Below, piece by piece: positions 51,001 through 63,000 of a DNA stretch of 64,000 nucleotides; the stretch's first letter is position 1; the number at the start of each line of letters is the position of its first letter. Source of the stretch: Emydura subglobosa (taxonomy: Eukaryota; Chordata; Testudines; Chelidae); the NCBI GenBank assembly GCA_007922225.1, contig ML679991.1, positions 823,527 through 887,526 on the forward strand. Reading direction: 5' to 3'. The position numbers and the translations under genes are program-made. The notes under the pieces are model-generated. The model saw nothing but the letters and a program-made list of their open reading frames with translations, was not told the origin of the DNA and did not search any database.

Positions 51001-54000
51001 CTCCTCATGTGCATGGCTTGTTCAAGGTTCCATGGTCCTGTTTTGGCATTCATGTCTCTCTCCAGTTGGTGTGAATGTCACATCACTTCGATAAGCAGCT
51101 TTTAAGTTTGCAGGATCAATGACATCCTCATTTCCCAGACATGGATGCAAAGTTTCTGCCTCTGGATTGAGTCTCTGTGCTATAAGCAGTATCTGGTACC
51201 GTCACATAACGTGATTGGTCTTCACTCTCTCTAGAAGACTCACTGGAGTCCAAACTCCTGTCCTCATGTTATCTCTTATTGCACGGGTTTGCTTTGTTCT
51301 GTGTGTCTTGTGCTGTGGCTTAGAGGATGGTGTTATATCCATGAGTCAGAAGTCACAGGGAAGTAAAAGATTGCAGTGAAGAACTCTAACACATCTGTTT
51401 CCATCTTCTGCTTTTACTTCATAGACTGAGCTATCCCCTTTCCTTTCAAGTATTATATGAATCTTATCTTCCCACTAGACTCTTTACTAGGATCTGCATT
51501 TCCCTTTCCCCCTTTCTCAGAAAGGTTCCTGAAAGGTACTCTGCCACTTGGCAAGAGGACAACACCATGCACCTGTGGAATTTCTGGATGGCTGCTAATA
51601 AGTAAAACAGTTGCACTGTATGTTATGCTTTTTAAATAGAAATGCTGGGACAACACTACATTTACAGCGTGCTGCCTTGTAAGTTCAGAAGAAGGAGACA
51701 CAGTCTGGGTTCTTAGAAGTAAGGCTTTCCTAGGCCTAAAAGAGAATTACTCAAAACAAAGGAAAGCCACGTGCTCCTAGCTGTGTAGCTGGAGAAGCTG
51801 ACCCTGGACTGCCACCAGCCAGTTCTCACTAGCCCCAATCCAGTTCCCTCTCACATGTGCTCTCCTCTTAAAGGCACAGTACATTCTCCTAATATATGCG
51901 TGGGGAGTGTAGCGCACATAAGAGAATGTCAGACTTAGAATTCCCTTCGCCTTTTAAGAAGTGAAGGTCTGCTGAAGATCAAAGGGGGTGCTCTGACTGC
52001 GGTGGCCAAGATGAATTTTGTGTGCTGGCTGTCAAAGGACTGAGCAGCGATGGGGCTTGGACGAGCTGCGTTTGTGTGGTTTTTATACTACATTCAATTA
52101 AACGTCCGCTATCAACCTGCCAACGTGAGGAAATAACAGATTTCATAATGTTAGTGAGGCTAGGTGCTGGTGCCTCAGCAGATGAATTGCAGCAATAACG
52201 CTGTAACCAAAGATCAAACCTCTAATTTGGCTAGCACAGAAACAGTCAAGATGTCATCATCTCTGCATAACTGGAACTGGACTTGAATCCATCCCTTGAC
52301 AGGAATTTCAGTTATGGCACTTTTAAAACCAAGCCCCTCTTCTCTAGTAACTCTTCAGGCTTTCTAAGGCATGGCCCAGGGAGATTATCTTCCATCCACT
52401 GACGTGAGACCATGCACACGTGTGCTCCCGGGTCCCAGAGGCCTTGACCTTTTACTTTATAGAGGAAACACCACACCATGCATCTCTTTCCAACTCAGTT
52501 AGCTACTCTGGTTTGCTGCTTAGGCGTTAGATGGCAGATGCAGGCTGCTCCTGGTAAATCAGCCGCTGTGTCAGCTTTGTCTCTGCTTTTTTGTGGTTTT
52601 CCTATACCACATCCTGACTGGTGGTGTTTTTTACTGCCACATCTGAAACAGTGGTCACAAATACTGCCTCTGCCAGATTGTCTGCAACCAACACAGCCTC
52701 TTCCCTGGGCTTGTTTCCTTCCTGCGTGGCTGCTCATACCATTATCAGATCTTTGGTCACACTCCTGGACATTTTGCTTGAGTATGTTAATTTCAGATTT
52801 CACACCTTAGATTGCATCAATACTGGCCTTAGCTCATTCATCGGCATCAGAGACTCCTTTTCCCTTGGGAAGAAGTGCTGCTTTACTCTCTGACCAGTGG
52901 TCTGTAGGGCAACTGCACAGAATTACCTGCGGCTGCCTTAGCGCATAGACTTCCATTCCCCAGCTCCTGCTTTTTTTTCTACCTCATCACTTACAGCACT
53001 GTGCAGCTTGTCAGAGGAGGTCTCATCTGCAACCTGATTATCTTTTAAATAAAGCTGAATCACAGTGTGAATATTGTCATTCTGCAGTCCTGTCAGGACT
53101 GAATGGGGAAACATGTTTTGTTCAAAAACAGGGTCAGTTTTTAGGTCAGAGTCAGCTTCTTGTGAGGAAAACAATGTCTCAGATCAAGTGCTCAGACTAG
53201 GAAGTCCTGAGGTGTCTGTTCTGGCTCTTGTGTTGCTCTGGAGAGCTGCAGGTAAAGTTCAGATGCACATTTTCCTGACTATAATAACAAAACCTTAAGA
53301 TGCCCCTCAGTTTGGGCAGGCTCAGATTAGTTTTTCCCTCCAAGTAGCCCCTGAGGCCCAGCCCTGGGGAAACTGCCCCAACCACAGCTGCCATGTTCTC
53401 TGTCTCAATGTACCTCTTTTGAGTCCCACTTTCAGTTGATCAGCCAGACTGCTGAGGCTTACCCTGTCCTTCTGGTGGGAATTCCCAATCTTCTCCTCGG
53501 TTTAAAGTCTTTTGTTAAAGTTGGTTTTGTTTTCTGTGGTGGAGCTGACAGATTTTCCAACAGGGGCTGTCTTTCAATTTCTTTCATGCTTGCCTGAAAA
53601 TGCATTTCAAGCTATTTTAATTTTTCACTCTGCCGTTTCTGAATTGTCTTTACATCAGCTGTTCCCATTTGCTATTCTATTGCTGTAGCAATGAGGTGTA
53701 AAATCTTATCTTTTCATGCCAGGAGTGCAGACAAATTCTGATCTTCCAGCTCTTCCTGCTCATTTGAGTAGCTGCTTATACATCTGACTAAAGTAAAATG
53801 GCTTTTAGCTGCAGTTTCACTGTGATTTGACCCAGAAATACCCAGAGAGTCACAGACTTCTCTTAAATCCTCATCCTTTAGCAGGTATTAAAGGGCTCCT
53901 ATGTCCATGTGAAAATCTTCTAATTTCCCCAGCCAGAGTACATGCAAAGAATTAAATCTTCCCTGCCAGCGTTTTCCTACGAAAGGTTCAGGTTCAGGTT

Positions 54001-57000
54001 TCTCTCCTGGGTACTTCTGCAGCACAAAAAAAAAAAAAAAAAAAAAAAAAGAGCCTGGAGCAGCAAGTCTCAGAGCCCAGGTCGACTGACTCAGGCTTGA
54101 GCTGTAGGGCTAAAAATAGCAGCGTAGCAGGTCAGGCACAGGCCGGACCTTGGGCTGTGAAACCCAGTGAGGGGAGAGGGTCTCAGAGCCCCAGCTCCAG
54201 CCTGAGCCCCAACAGCTACCCCGCTATGGTTAGCCCCCAGACTTGAGTCACTTGACCTGGGCTCTGAGACTTGCTGCTGCAGGTCTCTGTAAATCTACCC
54301 TGGACAGCCAGTCAGACCATTGCAATTCTGCCTCTTTGGCGGGTGCTGGCCACTTGTGTTACACTCCCAGACCAGGGGCAGTTTTAAAACTGGATCGTTA
54401 GTAAACTTAGTATGAAAAAACCCAAACGAGCACAGGTAACACAAGCCACGCTGCAGCTCAGACCCTTCAGGGTATGTCTGCAGTGCAGCGTAAGTCTGGG
54501 CTAAGAGTTGGGCTTCAGCCCAAACCCCCTTCCGTCTACACCCAATTCTGATTTGGGGCTGGTTCCCAGGACTCTGCTAGGGTGGAGAGTTTGAACCTGG
54601 GCCTTGTGGGACTCAGCTACAAACTCCAACCTTTTGCATTGTGGACGTAGCTCAGGTCCAGGCACATTCATAGACACATTATTCTCCCTCTTCCATTGGG
54701 CCATGAAAGTCCATCATGTGGGAGCACAGAGCTTACCTGATGTGTGTTGACCGAATGCATCCAGATCCAGTTGTAGCAGCTGCCCTGTCTGGCTGAGTAT
54801 ACCGGTTCAGTAACCCACCATTGTCAGAGATCCATTTAGGGGCAAAGGGCTCACCTTTGGCTTCACAAAGATTGTGAAGAGCTCATCAAGCCATAGTAAG
54901 ACACACAGCATTGATGACACAGGAATCCAACTGCGGCTGTAAACAGAGCCAGTGGCACGTCAGTCTGCCGAACGCACACTCCAGCACCATTCCACACCTG
55001 CTGAGAGCGTAACTAAATCATCTTTCACCAGGCCTTCTGAGATCAGGATAGAGTTTCATAAGCCAAGGCAAAATGGGGTATGCAGGGTCCCCCAAAATAA
55101 CAGTAGCCTGGGATAGTTGGTTTGTCTCAGGTCTGTGTGCTGCAGGGTGGATGCTGGAGCCCCAGATTTGGGGCCCAGCTTCAGAAATTGTACACCTGTG
55201 GCCATCGACATGTATGGACATTCACCGCTGGCCATCGACGTGTAGGGACATTCAAGCCCTGGGCTTGCAAACCCAAGGTCTGAGGATTTAAGTCCCACTA
55301 ACTGCGGGGTTACGTTGCAGTGTAGACATACCCTTAGAGCACACGCAGCTCTGGTAATGCCATGCAACCAGAGTGATCCCCTTTAGCCCCCTCAGCGGAC
55401 TTTCAATCCTTAAAGGGTCAGGGCCCAGCTAAACGTAATCCTGACATTCCCTTATGAGTGCTACCTGATCATTTTTAACTGTTTCACAGTGGACCGTTTA
55501 GCAGAGACATCCAACTAATGTGCTAATCCCAAACTGCCACCAACTCCTTCCCAGGTGCTCAGACCCCCAGCTGCTTTCTGTCAAAACCTCCAGGTTCCCT
55601 CAACACCCTCGCCTAGTCAGTTACACAATACAAAACCCTGCAGAACACTGAAAGTAATAACAATTAAGGGCACCACAATGAATGAAGTTTGATATCAAAG
55701 CGGCAGTTTATATTGGATAGCATCTTACTTCATAGATGGTCCCCACGATTTCAGTGGGGCTACACACGGAGCAAAAAATTATTCAGTGAGAGCAAGGAAT
55801 TCACAATCTGGGTCCCAAAAATAATGAAGAGGGCTTGGTGCTGATGGCATTATTTCTACAGTGAATATGTCCATCCGAAAACAATATGATCCGAATCTGC
55901 TACAGAATTTCCCCTTCGCTGAACAGTTGCCCTGCAGAAACCAGAGGGTCTTGCCATCAAGTACTTGGGCTTGACTGTCATCCATCCCTCTGTCTCTCTT
56001 ATTCATTTGTCTTTCTTCCATCTGTTCATCTCTCTCTCTCTCTCCGGCTAACATCTCTGCATCTCATCTCATCCCATCATCTTTGAAGCATGTGCCTAGT
56101 AGAGAAAGGAATTGTTACAGATGCTCCGCAGGGTCTAATTAAGAGTAAAAGGGTGAAATTTAGCCATGAGAAAATGTAGGCTGAATACCAGGAAACGTTT
56201 CTGAACAGCAAGAATCCCTGAGGTTGTGAAATATTTGCCCTGTGACAGTAGCAGAAGCCTTAAGCAGGAGTCACTTAAAACTGAAAAAGGATAACATCTC
56301 AGAGAATACGAAAAAAGACAGAGCAGAATTGCATGCCGTATGTTTGATGCGAAGTGGGGCTGTCTCTGAACAGGAGGCTGGTCTGTCTCTCTTGAGCAGA
56401 ATTCACTGACTACTGTTGGGAACATTTCTGCTGTGGGCTAGGCATCCGGGTGGTAGGGGGAGGATATAGATAAAATGTGACCTAATAGGCCTTGGACCTT
56501 ACAATTCTGGCTAACCTACAGGAAAGGAGTGTCTCCTTTAGTCCAGGAACTATAGGCAGGAAATTTCCTGCAACATAGATGGACTGTGAAGGCCTCAGAA
56601 CTGGAGCAGGCTTTCCCATCTCCAAACTCTATGATCCACTTCTATGGTATTGTTATATTTAAAGAGTGACTTTTCCTTTGAGATGCTGATGGTCCAGAGC
56701 CTCAGGTGACATAAATTGGAGTAGCACAACTGTTAGAGCTACGCTGATTTATACCTGCACATACTCTGCCCCACTGTCTTTAGGCAGATTCAACACTACC
56801 CATTTCTGACTGTGATGAAACCACATCTAGCAGAGAAATTTATGATCACATATTTTAAAATGAGCCTTCATTAATTTTCACTCAAAGTAGTTTGAAACAC
56901 TCTGGAGAGGGTAAGTGGATGTGCATTAAGACGGGCGGCTCAGAGATTCTGCTTCCCTCATGCAGTTTTATTCCTGTTTAAATCATAATCCACACCCACT

Positions 57001-60000
57001 GAAACTTGGCATCTCTGAACTTTCAGTCCCAGAGGGGTTTTAATATTCTCTTGTAAATCTGCTTGTCTATTATTTAATTACAGAGTGGGGAAAGCAAGAG
57101 CACTTCCAAAGTAAAGATACTAATCTCCCTATGTGATTGCTTTTTAAAAAAATAAAGATAGATTTAGATTAAAAGTTTCAAACAAAATGTATTGGACATG
57201 ATTCTGCTCTCATTCACAGAGATGTAAATCAGGAGGAGCTCCTCTGAGGTCAGAGTATTTTAGTTCTTGCTTTAGATAGGGCAATCTTTACCCTTTCCAG
57301 GTGAAATTCACCCTTGTGAGTAGGACCAGTACAACACTGATGCACTCCTTACATACCACGTACACTCTATTTTGCAGGCTTAACTGAGACTGAAGTAGTG
57401 CATGGGCCCTGTGCTCTTTCTCTGCACGGGGTAAATGTCACCTTCTGTTCACATTAAGCTTGCACTTCCCTTTTGACCTATTTTACCCTGTTCACTCATG
57501 GACTCATAGAATCACAGAAATGTAGGGCTGGAAGGGATCTTGAGAAGCCATTGAGTCCATCCCCCTTTACTGAAGCAGGACCAAGTAAATCTAGATCATC
57601 CCTGACAGGTCTTTGTCCAACCTCCTTCGGAAGCCTTTTTCAGAGCTTACTACTCTTATAGTTAGACAGTTTTTCCTAAATCTTGCTTGCTGCAGATTAA
57701 GCCCCTTACTTCTTGTCCTACCTTCAGTGGACCTGGAGAACAACTGATCACTGATCAACATATTGGAAGACTGTTAGCAAGTTGCCCCCTCAGTCTTTTT
57801 TTCTCAAGACTAAATATGCCCAGTTTTTCTAACCCTTCCTCACAGGTCAGGTTTTCTGAACCTCTGATCATTTTTGTTGCTGTTCTCTGCACTCTCTCCA
57901 GTTTGTCCACATCTTTCTTAAAGTCTGGAACCCAGAATGGATGCAGGCCTCCAACTGAGGGCTCACCAGTGCTGAGTAGAGCAGGACAATGACCTCCCAT
58001 GTCCTACCTACGACACTCCTGTTCATACACCCCAGAATGATATGAGCCTTTTTCACAACTGCATCCTACTGTAGACTTATATTCAGCTATCACCCTGAGC
58101 AATTTCTCTTCCTCCATGGTGTTTTCCACGTCAGACACTCGTAAACAGTTCTAGTCTCTCTTTGTTGTCCTTAACTCCACGGTGCAGCTTACATTTAACT
58201 ATTTTAATCCTTCTTCATAAGCAATCCCTCCATCCCCTTAACGGTGAGCTGAAAACATTGCCTGTGACCCTTTTGTTTCCATAGTATGCATGAAGGAGGA
58301 GGCTTGGGAAGGTTTGTTTTAAATCAGGGTTAGATTTGGTTTGCATTGATTCCCGGCTATCTGGTCTCTCTAATCCCAGCTCTTCAGCCACCAGCTCATG
58401 CAAGATGCCCCCGCATGTCTTCTCAGATGTGAGCAAACCCGCACCTGCTCAGCCCACTCCACTGCCTTGCCTTTCATTTTGGGATCCAGCTCCAAACTGG
58501 ATCCAATTCCAGATTGTTCTCCTTATTTTTCAAACTCTGGGGCTTTTCCCCACTCAGCCATGCAGAGATAGTTTCTCCTCTCTGGCTTCTTCCATCTGGC
58601 ACATCCTCCCTCGATCTCTCTGCCTCATTCACTCTCCCGCTCTTTTAAAAATCTCATCAGCAAACCCGTCTCTTCTGCCTTGCCTAGACGGTACTTCATG
58701 ATTTCTCTGCTCCCTACCCCGTTAGGTAGCTCTGCAAAGCATTTGGGACACAATTTGCACGGGAATTTTACATAAAGTTGTGCGTGTGTCTGTGTGAAAG
58801 CAGATGTGTTTAGTTTTGTATGTTTTTTGCCCCTTTTCCCATCTCCTCTCTTTAACTCCGGATGATGTATTCCCTTGTCTCCTTTCTTTCCTCCTCAGGG
58901 GAATACATCTTATCCTTCGCAGCCTGTGCGGGAAGTGAGGAGATCGTCCGGTTGCTCATTGAATATGGAGCTGACGTCAGAGCACAAGACGCCATGGGTA
59001 AGAGCTGTTCAGTGGCATCTTTCAAGGTGCTGTTAGAATGGTGTGTAACGCCCCCTCCTTTGCGGGGCTGTATCTGGAACTGGTTACCTCACTTGAAGAA
59101 AGGTGCTGGTGAGACTGAGACGGCCCAAAGGGAGGGAGACAGCGATACGTCAGTTTAAGGTACTCAGCAGCAATCCCGTCCATAACAGCATAGTCCACAC
59201 CAGGCCTTAAGGAGACCCTGTTCAGTGGTAACACTAGGCTGCAGAGTGTGTGTCTGAGAGCCAGAGAGAGAGAAAACCACAGGATCCATTTGTATGCAGT
59301 AGCCTCATTAAAGCCTCACCCCCTTTATCTTCGTTACAGCTGAGTCCTGCCTCTCCTCTGCAGGGAGACACGTCACTGGCCGGATTTACACAGGAAATGA
59401 GATGGCCAGGACTAGTGTTTCAAAATTATGACAGATGCTGTCCGAAACCCAGGGAAAAACCCTCCAGTTGGTGAGGTTGTAATATCAGAGCTGGCTAGCG
59501 GGACCAATGGTCTGTCTGCTCCAGGATGACTAGACCCATGCTAGAACCTTAAACAGACTTTTGCATAGCTAAAATACCACGCCCATTTTCTGTGGATTGA
59601 AAGACTTTAGATGGCAGCTGCTTTTCCTGTTCAGACTGTGCAAAGCCACACAGAATACTGCTGAAGTGTCCTCTTATACCGGGACTGAGCAGGGTCTGTC
59701 TGAGTCTGGCAGGCTTGGGAGGTGAATGGCGTTTCCCATCTTACCAGTTATCTCGTCTCTCTCTCCATCACAGGGAACACCGTTCTCCACATCCTGGTTC
59801 TCCAGCCCAACAAGACCTTTGCCTGCCAGATGTACAACTTCCTTCTCTCCTACGACAAGCGCGAAAGGGAGCTGGGAGCCCTGGACTTGGTCCCTAACAA
59901 CGAGGGGCTCACCCCATTCAAGCTAGCTGGGGTTGAGGGTAACACTGTGGTGAGTTTGTGCGCAGCACTTTGCTTTCATGGTTTCGGAGGTTGCTGAGGA

Positions 60001-63000
60001 ACATCTCCGTCTGCAGGCTCAGAAAGCACTTTCCAGATATCCCGTGGAGGGATCACACATCCACCCAAGCGCAGCAGCCTCTGGGGGTGTACAGCGACCG
60101 CTCTGTGTCAGTAACACTGCGGGAGAGTGTCACTGGAGGGGAGGTGTAACCTTTGCTACTGACAGTAGAAATGGGAAAAGGGAAAATGCCGGAGGACTGC
60201 TTCAGTGCTGATTTGGGGGGAAGAACACCAGCTCCTACCTCACCAGCGCTATCGCCCCAGGCTGAGGCAGTGACTTAAAAAAGGGAACATTCCCTACTGC
60301 ACCATGACATTTAACACTGTGCTGGGGCTTTGGGTATGTACTGGTTTGGAAAGGAGAGCACCCCTACTGAACCAGTAACACCCATAGCACCTGGGTCTGC
60401 CTGCTAAATACTGACCCAACCCACACGTGCTTGGCTTGAGAACTAATAAGACCACAGCCCAACCCTCTGTCTGCAAGGCTCCTGTAGACAAGTCTTTTTG
60501 GAGCTGAGTGTGAAGCAGGGGTTCAAGTCCTGGATTTCAGTGTCCTGGGATACTGGTGATGGGAGGTTAGGGCAAATGTGTGCAGCCTCCCCCGGTAGTG
60601 TCTGAGCCCAGCTCTGCCCGTCTTGCCAACCAGATGTTCCAGCATCTCATGCAGAAGAGAAAGCATGTCCAGTGGACCTTTGGCCCTCTGGCCTCCACCC
60701 TGTATGACCTCACAGAGATCGATTCGTGGGGAGATGACCAATCTCTCTTGGAACTCATTGTCACCACCAAGAAAAGAGAGGTAGGTCGGTGTGACAAAGG
60801 GGAGTTCTCAGCTGCGGATGACTTTATGAACTTGTGTTTGGGAATGCCTGTGTCATGGAACGCCTGTGTGGATGTGGATACCCCAAGAGCCAGCCGGGTT
60901 GTGGCATGTCTCTCCGTCAGGCCAGACACAATGGGGAATGACCAGCAGTTGAGGTAAAACACCTTGGGACGACAGATTTGCAGACCCTGGGAGAGGGTGC
61001 TGCCTCCTCCAGCCTGAAGGGAGGGGGGTTGGGAGTAATGGAAGAGTACCAAAAGTAATGGAAGAGTACCAAAAGGCAGAACAACAGAAGCAGGTGACCC
61101 CAGCAGGAGTCTATAAAAGGACACACAGAGAGAAACTGGGGAAGGGAGCCATTTTTCACCAAGGACAAGATAGACAAGGGGCTGGAGAGCACGCCTGCTT
61201 GCCTGCCTGACAGAGCACAGATGATCCCTCAAGGACTCCCAAGGGAGAGAGATTGTGCGCGAGATGTTTTATTGCGTTGCGTGAGCTGTACTCTCCTGTG
61301 CTTCGGCTATTAACTAAAGAGCATACATCGGATAGACTGAACAAAGAGTGCATGGCTGGGTGTGTTGACTGCCCCACAATTATTGCATGCCCCAAGGGAG
61401 TTAAACTGTAAACCAGACATTCACGCCTGGTGGGTGGAGTCCTGGGAGAGGGGTATGTTTGAGCACTGCAGCCTTTGTCTCCTTGCTTCTCTTCCTCCCT
61501 TGCTCTCATTTTCTCTTTGTTATTGGCATGGCAAAGTGTTTCCAGAGTCTGTGTCTTTGGACAGGTTTAGTGTCATTAATGAGCCCGATGGGATAGTGGG
61601 ACACATTTTCTGTCTCTGCTTATGTCCTCTAAGTCATTGTTCCGTGTCTGACAGACAGAAAGGGGCAGATTCAGGGATAGAAGGATCCCAGTCAATTTGA
61701 TGTAACATACTGTGATTGTTTTATGAGCTCAGAGGTGATTTGCCTCTGGCTCAGTTTGCTCCTTGAGGGCAGAGCATTGCCTACAATGAATGACGTCTGG
61801 TTTGTCTCGCAGGCCCGTCGGATCCTGGATCTGACCCCTGTGAACGAGTTGGTGAGCCTGAAGTGGAATAAATATGGGCGTCCCTATTTCTGCGTCCTGG
61901 CCTTGTTCTACGTGCTGTACATGATTTGCTTCACCATGTGCTGTGTCTACCGCCCTCTGAAACGGCGACACAGCAACAAATCACACGAAAGGGACAACAC
62001 CATCTTCATCCAGAAACCGCTGCAGGTGCACTGCGTACACCATTAACGCCCCACGTCTCTTCCCAGCTTTTTAGCCCAAGGTCCCAAAGCACTTGACAAG
62101 GCGGTGCAGGCAAAGGAATACCTGCAGCCAGCCACTAGCACTGCCCCTGCAGCCCAGCCTCCCCTAGCGGCGTGCGGGGAAGCTGGGCTCAGTGCTGCCT
62201 CAGAGGGGGCAGCTGGCAGAGCATCTTCCTGAGTATAACCATGCATCCTGTTTACGGCGGTAGTGCCTGAGGGCGAGCCAAGAGCGGGATCCCCAGCGTG
62301 CTGGGCCATGCACCCAAAGAGCTTGCAGTCTGAAGAGATCAGGCAGGTGTTTGGTTGGGGGAAGGGGTAGAGTCCAGAAGCAGAGTGAACGATGTGATGG
62401 TGGCAAACAGCATGTCAGCCCACCATTAGCGGGGGGGACGGTTTACGTAGGAGGGGGTTAGCTACATGGAAAGAAAAGGGAAGGAAAAAGGGGGGCAAAT
62501 GCAAGAGAGTGGGGGAGGAGAGGGTAGGTGGACAGGGGTGGGCTGGAGCTGAGGTAAAGAGACTCACTTGTTTCCTAGGGCTGATTCTTCAGAGGCGTGG
62601 GCACCCCCAACTCCAGCAGAATTCAGTGGGGACTGCAGGTGCTCAGTACCTCTCAGCATCAGTCCCAAGGTGTCTTCAGCTGGGCACCCAGAAACTGGGG
62701 CACCCAAAAGAGGAGGCCTTGTTGGCCCAGGTGACTGTGCAGCCAACCAGTGTCAGAGCTGACTATGGCATGAGCAAGCCTGCGAGGAGAATCCCTTTTT
62801 GCTCCAGCCTAGACGGGGCCCAAGAGTCCTCACGGTTTCTGACGGAGTGGGGCTTCCTTCTCTCCTTCCAGGAATCTTATGTGGCTCCCGAGGACAATCT
62901 GAGGCTGGTGGGGGAGCTGATCACCGTGATAGGAGCCATAGTAATCCTGGTCCTTGAGGTAAGGGAATCAGTATCACTCCACAATGTTCTGTGCGTGTGT

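Larger units (their letters stand above)
50140..55627 (-). mobile_element. Degraded Ty3/Gypsy LTR retrotransposon in intron 4, minus strand
   Basis: On the minus strand the order is LTR-like repeat (55,627-54,355), gag remnant, protease remnant, a large pol deletion, the C-terminal end of integrase, then a second LTR-like repeat. The gag piece (52,495-52,803) has one zinc knuckle with spacing C-x2-C-x4-H-x4-C. At about 52,425-52,440 a protease-like segment reads [12 protein letters not shown], with the catalytic Asp followed by Pro instead of Thr or Ser. The tail at about 51,290-51,440 contains [11 protein letters not shown] and [14 protein letters not shown], the Gypsy integrase C-terminal signature. 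Stops and frameshifts occur throughout; the reverse transcriptase is missing. It is an inactive fossil. Confidence 0.8.
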
